Positions 17,108-25,547 of a stretch of 34,289 bases of DNA are shown piece by piece (the first letter of the stretch is position 1; each line of letters starts with the position of its first letter). Below the pieces are notes generated by a model. The model was given only the letters and a program-made list of their open reading frames with translations, made no database searches and was not told where the DNA came from. Made by a program: the position numbers and the translations under genes. The stretch comes from Paracoccus versutus (lineage in GTDB: Bacteria > Pseudomonadota > Alphaproteobacteria > Rhodobacterales > Rhodobacteraceae). The stretch covers positions 1 to 34,289 of the forward strand of contig NZ_JRKO01000054.1 of assembly GCF_000763885.1 (NCBI RefSeq), read 5' to 3'.

Positions 17108-18515
17108 CCGTCCGCTCCTGAGCCTGAAAGGGCATGAACTGGTGCCACTCGACGAAGATCGCAAGGTGGAACTGGATATCATAGATGTCCTGCTTCCCTG
17201 CCGTACCTATGAGATGAAGTACAAGGTCGCAGTCGCAGCCAAGGTCAGCCCTACACTTGAATTTCTTCTAAGGCTGCTGAAGTCGGCGCCGGGGATGAAC
17301 GAGCCCGACGTTGCGGAGTTTTTCGGGTATAGCGTAAATGAGCTGGAGTACGTCTTAAGCGAAGCCTCCGAGCCTGGATATATCGAGCGCAAGCAGGGCC
17401 GTTTGTGGCTGACCACGGCGGGCGACAGCCTGTTTCGCGCGGATCAAAAGGAACCGTCGATCTATAGCGTCGAGTCACGCCGTCGGGGCGTAGGGTTCGA
17501 TCTCGTGGCTATAGCCCCGCAGCCACGAAAGCGACCAGATTCCATCGAAAGGTTCCTGCCCGAACTCGGTCTGAGCGACCTGGCAGGGTCGGGGCGCACG
17601 ACACAACAATTGCCGGCACGCTTTGAGCGCTTCTTTCGCGAGATTGCCGATCAGGTTGATCGAGGGAAAGGCGAGAAGAGGCAGCTATACTCTATCGATC
17701 CTGTCATCGTTGCTCAAGAACGTTATCAGGTTCCATTGCGAATCCGCACATACGCCCGCGCTTCCAACCCCAGCGTTCCTGAAATCGATCTAAGTTCGTG
17801 GCGTCCGGAGCATGAGATTGCCGACCGGCCGGAAATAGAGAATGCAGTTGCTTTGTTCGTCAAAGATCTCGCAACACATGCAAACCAGTTGGATGCTGTT
17901 GCTTCTTACGATGCGCTCGTCTCATTGGCTCCCGAATTCTTAAAAGAGTTCACCGTCAAGACCGGCCTTAACGAAAGGCGGTATTGGAGGGAAGCTATAG
18001 GCCGAGTAGGTGAAGTCAGAAGTGACCGCAAAACAATTCCGTTGGTCGGGTCTTTGCTACTTGAGAATAACCTGCAGCGCTTTCTCTCTATCCTGGATTA
18101 CGGCGCAGCACAGGCAACGGCGGCACCGGAGCGTATCATCGCGGTGGCACCGCAGACACGTCATTGGGGAGCGACAACGCAGCTTCGCGGGCTGCTCGCC
18201 CTGATCAAGGAAAAAGTAGGCAAGATTGACGCTGGCGATGCGACCTCCGAGACGCTCAGCATGTGCCTGACCAGAGCCGCGCCCCCGCGTTTCATCAAAG
18301 AAACGTTTGATGAGATCGCTGAAAGCGACGCAGCGCGCTTCCCACGCGGGCTGGAGCTTTATCTTGTTCCATCCATCGCGATGGCCGCGATTGTTCATGC
18401 ACCTTTAGGAGCGTCAATTGGCAATACCGTCCCTCTGGGCATTGCCTCCTTCGATCCGGCAGTGCTGGAACGTTGTGAACAGTACCTTGAAGACAATCGT
18501 CCTAAAGAGCCGTGA
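17094..18515 (+). CDS. Unknown partner protein of the NERD-kinase-helicase gene
   Basis: 473 residues from the GTG at 17094, chosen because the near-perfect Shine-Dalgarno AAGGAGGTG (17082-17090) lies just before it; earlier in-frame starts add low-quality sequence read from the other frame. It overlaps the end of the previous gene by 14 bases, so the two are probably made together. Residues about 55-115 look like a winged helix (DVAEFFGYSVNELEYVLSEA, then GYIERKQGRLWLTTAGDSLF). The rest is unfamiliar. The C-terminal half has a strand-helix pattern (RIIAVAPQTRHWG ... LRGLLALIKEKV ... LELYLVPSIAMAAIVHAPLG) faintly like a phospholipase-D fold, but no intact HxKxxxxD motif is visible, so I do not call it a PLD nuclease. 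In Mokosh type I the kinase-helicase partner is a PLD nuclease, which makes the comparison worth testing. Function unknown. Confidence 0.75.
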   Translation: METLSRPLLSLKGHELVPLDEDRKVELDIIDVLLPCRTYEMKYKVAVAAKVSPTLEFLLRLLKSAPGMNEPDVAEFFGYSVNELEYVLSEASEPGYIERKQGRLWLTTAGDSLFRADQKEPSIYSVESRRRGVGFDLVAIAPQPRKRPDSIERFLPELGLSDLAGSGRTTQQLPARFERFFREIADQVDRGKGEKRQLYSIDPVIVAQERYQVPLRIRTYARASNPSVPEIDLSSWRPEHEIADRPEIENAVALFVKDLATHANQLDAVASYDALVSLAPEFLKEFTVKTGLNERRYWREAIGRVGEVRSDRKTIPLVGSLLLENNLQRFLSILDYGAAQATAAPERIIAVAPQTRHWGATTQLRGLLALIKEKVGKIDAGDATSETLSMCLTRAAPPRFIKETFDEIAESDAARFPRGLELYLVPSIAMAAIVHAPLGASIGNTVPLGIASFDPAVLERCEQYLEDNRPKEP

Positions 18516-18739
18516 TCAAGATAATGAAGAACATCGATTGCCCGTCGCTGCGCTCTGCTAGATTGGCTGTTTTTCGAACTTGCTGCTTACTGTAAGGCTG
18601 CACGTCCGTCAGGCGGCTATCCGCCCTGCGCGAAGGCGACCAACTTGCCGAGGCACCCGGCCCGAAGCCGCCGCACGCCTTTCCCATTTGATGCTACAAA
18701 GCGTCCCATATAACCGGGACTTGGTCAGTAGCGCAGAAA

Positions 18740-20776
18740 CTAAACTTCCCAATGTAATTTTGGGTTTTGGGGGACATACCAAAGGTCGCGAACCTGCGTG
18801 TCGTCGCTGTTCGGCGTAGGATCGGCATCCCTGACACGGAAGGTCGTCGGAATCTTCACCGCACTCCCAAAAATAAGAGCGTGCTGTTTCGGCAGTGATG
18901 GCAGGCGTTTCAACACGGTTTCCGATATGAATGGCGTCATCTGCTTGATCTGCGAGAGGTCGTCGGGGTTCTGGATGCGATGAATGATGAAGTTGTTGCA
19001 CTGCGAAAGAACAGTCTTCGAAAGCTCGCTCGGCCTTTGTGAAGCCACCATTAAAAAGGCCCCGTATTTCCTGCCCTCTTTGGCAATCCGCTGGAAGGTT
19101 ATGCCCGCGTCGATGGCAAAGCGGCTAGGGCGTTCCGAGATGTATCGGTGCGCCTCTTCGAGGATCAGATGGACAGGCATCTTGTTTCTGGGCGTTGCTC
19201 GGCGCATACGGTCAAAAATTAGCCTCGCAACAACGGCAGATGCGAGTTCGACGATCTCATCGGACGCATCGTTTAGGTCGATGATGCAAATTTGACGTTC
19301 TTTCCGGTAGCTTGTGCCCTCCTGTGCAAGACCAAGGAGTCGATCAACGAAGTGCGTCGGCTCCCTGTCGTAAGCCTGTAAGCCTTCAACAGATGCCCGC
19401 AAAAACTCGAAATCTGGATTGTCAGAAACAGACTTCAACCGTGTGACCAATTGTGAGCAATACTCTCTTATCTGCTTGTTTCCATTCGCTTCTTCATAGA
19501 AGAGGGCTAGATCGAGTGCAGCTTGCAATCGCTCAAAGGAAAACGGAGTATTTCCATAGCTAGGAAGCACTGGTTCGTCAGTGACATGATCTTGCAGGAG
19601 TGCCAACACAGCTTCGTAGTTTTCTGATGTACTAGAATTTCTCCCATCTTTAAACTGCCCAAAATCGTTATATAAACCCGCTTTGATTGTGCCCCTGCAA
19701 ATCTCATCTGTGGAGAAAGTATGAAGCAACGCGAGTATTCTCCCCTCTTTACTTGGCACACTGGCATCATCATTTAAAATAGAAAGAATGATTTTTGCCA
19801 AAACGTGATTCCGAACACTTCTTAGTTCATCGCTAACTCCGTCAACAACGGGCTCTTCCTGAAAAAGGGTTGTTAGCCCAAGCGCGGTTCTCAATGCTGG
19901 TAGTTGTGTTTTTTCGCTAGCGCGCAACAACAAAGCCCACTCATCAACAGTCATGAACCAGTGCGGCAGACGAAATCGGTCAACTAAATCTGCGCCAATG
20001 AAACCTTCGTCCAGCACTTCAGTTTCTGCTTCCGAACTCGTTGCCTTAAAATAGCTAGCTTGAATTTGCCAAGGCATGTTTTCAAAAGCTTGTCGATACT
20101 CACCATTGACGTCGAATATGATGAAAGAAGCGCCGATTGCCCAAAACTCTTCTGCTCTATCAAATACGGACTGTATTATAGAGGCTACAGTGCAGGATTT
20201 TCCGCTCCCAGTATTTCCCAAGACGGCGACGTGCCCCCCAAACAGGGCATCAAGCTGCGCCTTGACGGGGTAGTCTTTGAACACGGCAGAGGTTCCTATC
20301 TCGATTGTATGGGGAACCGTTCCCTCCTTGGTAGCCCCCTCAGCATCCGTCTTTGTCTCCCGATCTGCCGGTTGCTCCACGTTGAAGATGCGGTCCAGGT
20401 CTTCATCACGCGCATAAAGGGCATCTGCATAAAGCGGGGGAAAGGTCGAAACGCCGAATTTGAAGGAGCCGCCCTGGACAGGCATGGAGCCAACGGGAAC
20501 AACATCGAGGAATTTTGCCGCCGTGGCTTTGTCCATCTCTGCTGCGTTGCCGTAGGCTGGCGAAAAATCCTTTTCCCTGAGGCCGATAACCTCCAAGACG
20601 ACATATTCGGATTGTATCGGCACCATAAGATATGATCCCAAGGTCGCGACATAATGGACATCATCGAAGCCAATGACCGTGAAGTTGTCGCTGCCCCTAT
20701 GCAGCTCGACAACGAGGCGATCCGCTGAAACGCTAACGATCTTGCCTATGGCACGGCTTGCATCATCTCTCGCCAT
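18740..20776 (-). CDS. herA: HerA-type ATPase of a SIR2-HerA defence system
   Basis: 678 residues from the ATG at 20776. A HAS-barrel-like N-terminus (GKIVSVSADRLVVELH) is followed by the HerA/FtsK-like RecA fold: Walker A VLGNTGSGKS (about 184-193), a DVNGEYRQAF segment, Walker B region VHLILEEAHRYIS (about 534-546) and the conserved MVASQRPSELSKTVLSQCNN. HerA proteins form hexameric rings that translocate DNA. In the known SIR2-HerA (Nezha) systems the ring assembles with SIR2 subunits and controls their NAD-degrading and nuclease activity upon phage infection. Its start overlaps the SIR2 gene's end by 14 bases, so the two form one operon. The sequence is AT-richer than the flanks. It ends 224 bases from the convergent partner gene of the kinase-helicase operon. 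Confidence 0.9.
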   Translation of the reverse strand: MARDDASRAIGKIVSVSADRLVVELHRGSDNFTVIGFDDVHYVATLGSYLMVPIQSEYVVLEVIGLREKDFSPAYGNAAEMDKATAAKFLDVVPVGSMPVQGGSFKFGVSTFPPLYADALYARDEDLDRIFNVEQPADRETKTDAEGATKEGTVPHTIEIGTSAVFKDYPVKAQLDALFGGHVAVLGNTGSGKSCTVASIIQSVFDRAEEFWAIGASFIIFDVNGEYRQAFENMPWQIQASYFKATSSEAETEVLDEGFIGADLVDRFRLPHWFMTVDEWALLLRASEKTQLPALRTALGLTTLFQEEPVVDGVSDELRSVRNHVLAKIILSILNDDASVPSKEGRILALLHTFSTDEICRGTIKAGLYNDFGQFKDGRNSSTSENYEAVLALLQDHVTDEPVLPSYGNTPFSFERLQAALDLALFYEEANGNKQIREYCSQLVTRLKSVSDNPDFEFLRASVEGLQAYDREPTHFVDRLLGLAQEGTSYRKERQICIIDLNDASDEIVELASAVVARLIFDRMRRATPRNKMPVHLILEEAHRYISERPSRFAIDAGITFQRIAKEGRKYGAFLMVASQRPSELSKTVLSQCNNFIIHRIQNPDDLSQIKQMTPFISETVLKRLPSLPKQHALIFGSAVKIPTTFRVRDADPTPNSDDTQVRDLWYVPQNPKLHWEV

Positions 20777-22052
20777 TTTCGCCGGCCTGCTGCTTGGAAA
20801 GCAGCTTCTTGAAGACTTTTTCGATAGCCTGTTCTTCTTTCTGGTCAGCGCTCGATGGCATCAAGTCCTGCACGATGCTGTTGAAGTAGTGCGCTTTCTT
20901 GCCCGTCTTCTCGTCGCTGCCCCAAATGAACGAAATCCTCGGGTCGCCTAGCGCTGCGAGTTCTTTAGTTACCGGATTGTTAACGTCGTCAGGGTTGAGG
21001 AACGCGATCAGGCGGAAGCCTGGGAGGGTCAGCCCTTGAAAAATAATGTTGTTAATGTGCTCATCGCCAAAGCTAAATCCCATCACGAAAAGTACGCTTT
21101 GGTCTTGAACGATCTGGCGCTGAAATTCACGGAACATGTCCGAGTAGGGCGAGCCAAAACTCGCCGTCTGCTTAGAAGGCGTCGGATAGATCATGACGCG
21201 ATCCTTGGAAGGGTCAGGCTTGTCAGCAGACTCCCGGATCGGGAAAAGACCAGTCTTCTCTTCCGTCCAGTTTACAGACCCGTGAAGCTTGCAGAAATGC
21301 ACGTATCCATCAACAACCGCCCATCTTTTTGACGAGATATCCAGCTGCTCAGCCAGGGCGCGGCGGTATGTTGAGGGGTTGAAGCGGCGCTCAACCGTTC
21401 CCGCAAACCCGTTGGAATAGGGGATGCCAGATCGGTCCATGGCCCGTTCGTTGAACAGGTCATAGTTGGTGGTAAAAACCCAAGGTGGGGCGAGCCCACG
21501 GGATCGAGTCGCCAGCGACTGATAGAAGCGCCGGTAAAGCGTTACGATGGTTTCATCTCCGTGGGCGAAACGTCCCTCGGTGCATTTCTGAAGGATGAAA
21601 TTTTTAACGCCCGCGATAACGCCTTCGACGGTTTCAAGGGCTTCCTGAAACTCACCCTTGGCGCTCGTCTTGCAAAACTGCTGCGCTGTCATCAGGACTT
21701 CCATCATACGCTCTAGATTCTTTCGGAAGTCTTCATGCGTTAGGTCGATGCCAAGCCGGTCCTTGAGCGCATCTCGTTGTGTTGGTGTGACAAATGCCCC
21801 GACGCCGGAGAGACCAGGCATACCCTGAAGCGTTGCCTGAAACTCTGCCGCAAGCGGTCCCATCGTCGGAATGCCAAGCTCATTGCCTTCGTGCATATAA
21901 GACGAGCAGCCTGAGCCAATGAGAAAGGACAGGTTCTTGGAGCCAAAAACCTCTGCGAGATGCCGCCGTATAATTTCAGCGCGGTCACCAAACTCTGCTT
22001 CGGGACGAAGCTTGGCAAACTCGTCTTTGCTTCCTTTTCTAAAATTGATCAA
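20763..22052 (-). CDS. SIR2-domain NADase-like effector of a SIR2-HerA system
   Basis: 429 residues from a TTG at 22052 that has GGAG seven bases upstream; a weaker later start is possible. SIR2-like (SIR2_2) motifs: the NAD-binding glycine loop LIGSGCSSY (about 43-51) with PTMGPLAAEF, the Asn-Asp motif FTTNYDLF (about 191-198), and the catalytic His in KLHGSVNW (about 254-261). Near the C-terminus LFVMGFSFGDEHINNIIF matches the conserved GxSxxDxHI segment of this family. Such defence SIR2 proteins deplete NAD+ to stop phage growth and, with HerA, can form a large complex. It overlaps the herA gene by 14 bases. Key residues appear intact, so the pair is probably functional. The protein acts in the cytoplasm (no signal peptide or membrane segment). 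Confidence 0.9.
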   Translation of the reverse strand: MINFRKGSKDEFAKLRPEAEFGDRAEIIRRHLAEVFGSKNLSFLIGSGCSSYMHEGNELGIPTMGPLAAEFQATLQGMPGLSGVGAFVTPTQRDALKDRLGIDLTHEDFRKNLERMMEVLMTAQQFCKTSAKGEFQEALETVEGVIAGVKNFILQKCTEGRFAHGDETIVTLYRRFYQSLATRSRGLAPPWVFTTNYDLFNERAMDRSGIPYSNGFAGTVERRFNPSTYRRALAEQLDISSKRWAVVDGYVHFCKLHGSVNWTEEKTGLFPIRESADKPDPSKDRVMIYPTPSKQTASFGSPYSDMFREFQRQIVQDQSVLFVMGFSFGDEHINNIIFQGLTLPGFRLIAFLNPDDVNNPVTKELAALGDPRISFIWGSDEKTGKKAHYFNSIVQDLMPSSADQKEEQAIEKVFKKLLSKQQAGENGER

Positions 22053-22271
22053 ACAACCACTCCAAGTAAATTTGGCTTACCGCATCCCAGCCTAGGGTAG
22101 CGCAGAGAGTCAAATTCTGTAAGTCCGCTTTTGGTGGTTGTGCCGCAAAAATAGGGAGATGCAGCGAACGTCCGGAGTCCGCCCTCCCGGCAGATCCATC
22201 GTCCCTCTCGCTGCGGTTCGCCCGAACGACCGTTCTCCCAGATTTGCAGCAGCTGCCACGCTGCACCACCA

Positions 22272-22409
22272 TCAGGCGGCTTCCCGCCCAACGCGTCGAT
22301 CAGATCGCGCAACATGGTGCACGGTGGCTATGATATGTAAGGCGGTGAGCAGCAGCGTCCGGCGTTTGACGGAAAGGCGAATCCAGTCGCTCCCCTCGTG
22401 TGCGACCAT
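22272..22409 (-). CDS. Very small possible ORF or gene remnant
   Basis: 45 codons beginning MVAHEGSDWIRLSVKRRTLL and continuing with a hydrophobic helix-like LTALHIIATVHHVARS. The residue pattern looks like real protein rather than random translation, and it may be the tail of a larger lost gene. There is no good ribosome site, and a competing minus-strand frame (start 22315) overlaps it. I do not recognise it. Confidence 0.2.
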   Translation of the reverse strand: MVAHEGSDWIRLSVKRRTLLLTALHIIATVHHVARSDRRVGREAA

Positions 22410-22507
22410 CACTATTAGTGGCGGACTCGCTCCCGAGCACCTTTAGCCACACGAAATCAGTGCGTTGACGAGAAATCAGTGGCTGGGAGAGGCAATTCTC
22501 ATGATCA

Positions 22508-22528
22508 AAAAGGCAAAACTATCCGCCT
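22508..22528 (-). terminator. Weak candidate terminator after tRNA-Pro
   Basis: Read on the minus strand downstream of the tRNA, AGGC (22525-22528) pairs with GCCT (22511-22514) over a 10-base loop and is followed by TTTT. The short stem makes this only a possible intrinsic terminator. Confidence 0.3.
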
Positions 22529-22544
22529 CTTATCAAGAATTCCA

Positions 22545-22621
22545 TGGTCGGAGCGAGAGGATTCGAACCTCCGACCCCCTGCTCCCGAAGCAGGTGCGCT
22601 ACCAGGCTGCGCTACGCTCCG
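22545..22621 (-). tRNA. tRNA-Pro (anticodon CGG)
   Basis: 77 nt including an encoded CCA. The acceptor stem CGGAGCG (5') pairs fully with CGCTCCG (3'). The D arm contains AGCCTGGTAGCGC, the anticodon stem CCTGC/GCAGG encloses the loop TTCGGGA with anticodon CGG (reads CCG), and the T arm has GGTTCGAATCC. The 3' end faces the AT-rich accessory block, which begins immediately on that side; tRNA 3' ends are common integration targets. No second copy of this 3' end was found elsewhere in the window. Confidence 0.97.
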
Positions 22622-22756
22622 ACCGTGAGGGGGCAGGTAGCCCCTGGGGCGGCGGAATGCAAGGGGGAATCTTGCGGGACAGCCGCAGAAAACAGCGTCA
22701 GCCCCGCGCACAGCAAGCGCGGAGATCTCGCCTGCCGGTGCCGGGCGAGTGCCGCG

Positions 22757-23710
22757 TCAGACCCGTGCGCGCAGCAGGCGCTGCAACAGGCTCCAGCGCG
22801 GGGCCGTCACCGCCTCGGCGCCCAGGCGCGCCCGCGTCGCCGGGCGCAGGCGCGAGGCGCCCAGCCGCTCGCGCATCAGGATGTAGAGCCCCGAGGCCAT
22901 GATCAGACCCGCCCCCAGCACCGTCGGCCCGTCCGGGCTTTCGCCGAACAGGAACCAGCCGTAACCCACCGCCCAGAGCATCTGCGAATATTGCATCGGC
23001 GCGACATTGGCCGCCTCGCCGGCCTGATAGGCCAGGATCAGCAGGAAACCCGCCGCCAGGCCCAGGGCCGCGATCACCCCGGTCAGCGCCAGGTCGCCCA
23101 GCTCCATCGGGCGATAGGCAAAGCCCAGCGAGGCGCCGGTCAGCAGGAAATTCCCGATCATCGGCCAAAGCAGCAGGATCACCGTCCGCTCGGACCGACC
23201 CAGGCGTCGCACGGCGATGGCGGAAAGCGCCGTGGCCGTCGCCCCCATCAGCGCCGCCAGGTGCCCCAGCCCCAAGGGCGTCACGCCGGGGCGCAGCACG
23301 ACCAGCACGCCGCAAAGCCCGGCGCAGACCGCCAGCCAGCGATGCAGCCCGACCTTTTCGCCCAAGAGAGGCACCGACAGCACGGTGACGATCAGCGGCG
23401 CGGCGAAGAGGATGGAATAGACCTGCGCCAGCGGCAGCACCGAAAAGGCATAGAACCCGCCGATCCCCGAGATGACGATGCAAAGCGAGCGCAGCCCGAC
23501 CCAGAACGGGTTGCGCGGCAGCAACGTGCCATGCGTCGGGTCGCGCAGCAGCAGCACCGCCAGCGGCGGAAAGGACAGCAGCGCCGAGAAGAACAGGATC
23601 TGCAGCGCCGGATAGGTGGCGCCCAGAACCTTGATGATCACGTCATGGGTCGAATAGAGCCCCATGGCCAGCAGGGCGAGCAACGCGCCCTTGATGTTGC
23701 CCGCCGTCAT
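22757..23710 (-). CDS. DMT-family (EamA) permease
   Basis: 317 residues with about ten hydrophobic segments arranged as two EamA repeats, typical of drug/metabolite transporters of the inner membrane. The N-terminus MTAGNIKGALLALLAMGLYS begins the first helix. The first repeat ends around GLCGVLVVLRPG, the classic RPG close of an EamA half, and the second around GAGLIMASGLYILMRE. A basic cytoplasmic tail of about 35 residues follows. The substrate cannot be read from the sequence. It lies 60 bases downstream of leuB on the same strand and could be co-transcribed with it. Confidence 0.88.
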   Translation of the reverse strand: MTAGNIKGALLALLAMGLYSTHDVIIKVLGATYPALQILFFSALLSFPPLAVLLLRDPTHGTLLPRNPFWVGLRSLCIVISGIGGFYAFSVLPLAQVYSILFAAPLIVTVLSVPLLGEKVGLHRWLAVCAGLCGVLVVLRPGVTPLGLGHLAALMGATATALSAIAVRRLGRSERTVILLLWPMIGNFLLTGASLGFAYRPMELGDLALTGVIAALGLAAGFLLILAYQAGEAANVAPMQYSQMLWAVGYGWFLFGESPDGPTVLGAGLIMASGLYILMRERLGASRLRPATRARLGAEAVTAPRWSLLQRLLRARV

Positions 23711-23770
23711 GCCCCTCCCCGACGGTTCGCAGGTTGGGCCGCGCCCGGCGATGCGGGCGCGGCCTGCCGG

Positions 23771-24889
23771 TCACAGCGCCGAAAGCGCCGCGACGATGTG
23801 GTCGCCCATCTCGGCGGTCGAGACCGGCTTGCCGCCCTCGGCCCCCATCAGGTCGCCGGTGCGCACGCCGTCGGCCAGCACCTTCTCGACCGCCTTTTCC
23901 AGCAGGTCGGCCTCGGCGCCCAGGCCGAAGGAATAGCGCAGGCACATGGCGAAGCTGAGGATGCAGGCGATCGGGTTGGCCTTGCCCTGCCCGGCGATGT
24001 CGGGGGCCGAGCCATGCACCGGCTCGTAAAGCGCCTTGGGCCGGCCGTTCTCCATCGGCGCGCCCAGGCTGGCCGAGGGCAGCATGCCCAGGCTGCCGGT
24101 CAGCATCGCCGCCGCATCCGACAGGATGTCGCCGAACAGGTTGTCGGTCACGATCACGTCGAACTGGCGCGGATTGCGCACCAGCTGCATGGCGCCGTTG
24201 TCGGCATACATGTGCGACAGCTCCACGTCGGGATATTCGTTGTCGTGGACCCATTGCACCTCTTCGCGCCAGAGGATGCCGGATTCCATCACATTGGCCT
24301 TTTCCATCGAGCAGACGCGGTTGCCGCGCTTGCGGGCCAGTTCGAAGGCCGAGCGGGCGACGCGGCGAATCTCGCCCGAGGTATAGCGCTGGGTGTTGAC
24401 GCCCACGCGGCCGCCCTCGTTGCCGGGGGTGTCGTCGGCCGAAATGCCGCGCGGCTCGCCGAAATAGACGCCCGAGGTCAGTTCGCGCACGATCAGGATG
24501 TCGAGGCCGGCCACCACCTCGCGCTTGAGCGAGCTGAAATCGGCCAGCGCGTCGAAGCATTGCGCGGGCCGCAGGTTGGCGAACAGGTCCATCTCCTTGC
24601 GCAGGCGCAGCAGGCCGCGCTCGGGCTTGACCGAGAAATCCAGGTCGTCGTATTTCGGCCCGCCGACGGCGCCCAGCAGCACCGCATCGACCGCCTGCGC
24701 CTTGGCCATGGTCTCGTCCGCCAGCGGCTTGCCATGTTTGTCATAGGCCGCGCCGCCGACCAGATCCTCGCTGACGTCGAAGGACAGGCCGCGGTTCTGC
24801 TGGAACCAGCCGATGACCTTGCGCACCTCGGCCATGACCTCGGGGCCGATGCCGTCGCCGGGCAGGATCAGAAGGGAATAGGTCGTCAT
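23771..24889 (-). CDS. leuB: 3-isopropylmalate dehydrogenase
   Basis: Third enzyme of leucine biosynthesis: NAD-dependent oxidative decarboxylation of 3-isopropylmalate to 2-oxoisocaproate, in the cytoplasm. 372 residues from the ATG at 24889, preferred over the ATG at 24898 because AGAGG is then nine bases away rather than touching the start. Family landmarks: LLILPGDGIGPEV at the N-terminus, the LLGAVGGPKYD segment, substrate-binding RPERGLLRLRKEMDLFANLRP, the RELTSGVYFGEPRG segment, the metal-binding SHMYADNGAMQLVRNP and NLFGDILSDAAAMLTGSLG motifs, and the nucleotide-binding EPVHGSAPDIAGQGKANP. Length is normal and nothing is broken. It diverges from the small exported protein gene at 25044. 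Confidence 0.97.
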   Translation of the reverse strand: MTTYSLLILPGDGIGPEVMAEVRKVIGWFQQNRGLSFDVSEDLVGGAAYDKHGKPLADETMAKAQAVDAVLLGAVGGPKYDDLDFSVKPERGLLRLRKEMDLFANLRPAQCFDALADFSSLKREVVAGLDILIVRELTSGVYFGEPRGISADDTPGNEGGRVGVNTQRYTSGEIRRVARSAFELARKRGNRVCSMEKANVMESGILWREEVQWVHDNEYPDVELSHMYADNGAMQLVRNPRQFDVIVTDNLFGDILSDAAAMLTGSLGMLPSASLGAPMENGRPKALYEPVHGSAPDIAGQGKANPIACILSFAMCLRYSFGLGAEADLLEKAVEKVLADGVRTGDLMGAEGGKPVSTAEMGDHIVAALSAL

Positions 24890-25043
24890 CGCAGGCATCC
24901 TCTATGCTTCTGGCTGTTGGCAATCGCGTATCCTTGCGCCTGTGCTGCGTCAAGTTCACGGCGAATTGGGTTGCACGGGACCGGCGGATCGGGCGGGATG
25001 GGCGCGCGAAACCGAACGTCCAGAACAAGCAAGGGGGCAATCC

Positions 25044-25445
25044 ATGAAAGCACTCGCGGCTCTGGCCGGCGCATTGGTCCTGGGGACCGGCGCGGCGCTG
25101 GCGGACGGGGGCATCACCGTGAAGCTTCCCGATGTCTCGGGCCTGTCCGACCCACAGGCGAAATCGCTGATCGCGGAACTGGCGAATGTGAACGTCATCA
25201 CCTCGAACTGCCCCGATTACGCGATCACCGACGGGGAATGGACGCTGATCACCGGCACGGGCGATCTTCTGGCGGCGAAGCTGGGGCTGGACGCCGCGGC
25301 CTATGACCGCACCTATTACGGGCCAGCCTTCAAGCTGCTGGACGATCCGGGCGCCTGCGACCGCATCGGGCCGACGGCAAGGCCGCTGATCCAGCGGCTG
25401 GTCGGCATGGGCGGCGGCACCACGCCGCTGACGCAATCGCAGTAA
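25044..25445 (+). CDS. Small exported protein of unknown function
   Basis: 133 residues from the ATG at 25044, preceded by AAGGGGGC. A signal peptide is clear: MKALAALAGALVLGTGAALA then DGG. The mature part has two cysteines (SNCPDYA and GACDRIG) that could form a disulphide, and a helical region (SDPQAKSLIAELANVN). A frame extension upstream to 24942 has no protein-like features. I do not recognise the family. It is probably periplasmic. Confidence 0.75.
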   Translation: MKALAALAGALVLGTGAALADGGITVKLPDVSGLSDPQAKSLIAELANVNVITSNCPDYAITDGEWTLITGTGDLLAAKLGLDAAAYDRTYYGPAFKLLDDPGACDRIGPTARPLIQRLVGMGGGTTPLTQSQ

Positions 25446-25547
25446 CGCTGGCGTCGCGCGACCGGGGGCAAGGCATCGTGCCGCTCGCGCAACCGCAGCT
25501 GTGCGTCGCATCTTGCCCGCGCCCGCGCCGCGCCCTAGCCTGCGGCC

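Larger units (their letters stand above)
22053..22544. other. Intergenic stretch between the SIR2 gene and tRNA-Pro, right edge of the block
   Basis: The segment before the SIR2 gene contains a TTGACT on the minus strand (22108-22113) that could be a -35 box, without an obvious -10. A weak 45-codon minus-strand ORF (22272-22409) is listed separately. GAAATCAGTG occurs twice in direct orientation (22453-22462 and 22472-22481). No integrase or complete insertion sequence is present. Confidence 0.45.

Noticed and set aside
18703..18720. GTCCC/GGGAC hairpin between the convergent operons, possible terminator
   Set aside because: Stem of only 5 bp with an 8-base loop and no T-run on either strand.
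22453..22481. GAAATCAGTG direct repeat, possible insertion-sequence scar or attachment site
   Set aside because: Two short copies 19 bases apart do not flank anything; more likely a chance or local duplication.
22544..25306. Long plus-strand ORF across tRNA-Pro, the permease gene and leuB
   Set aside because: It is antisense to three clear genes and its translation is His/Gln/Arg-rich low-complexity sequence.
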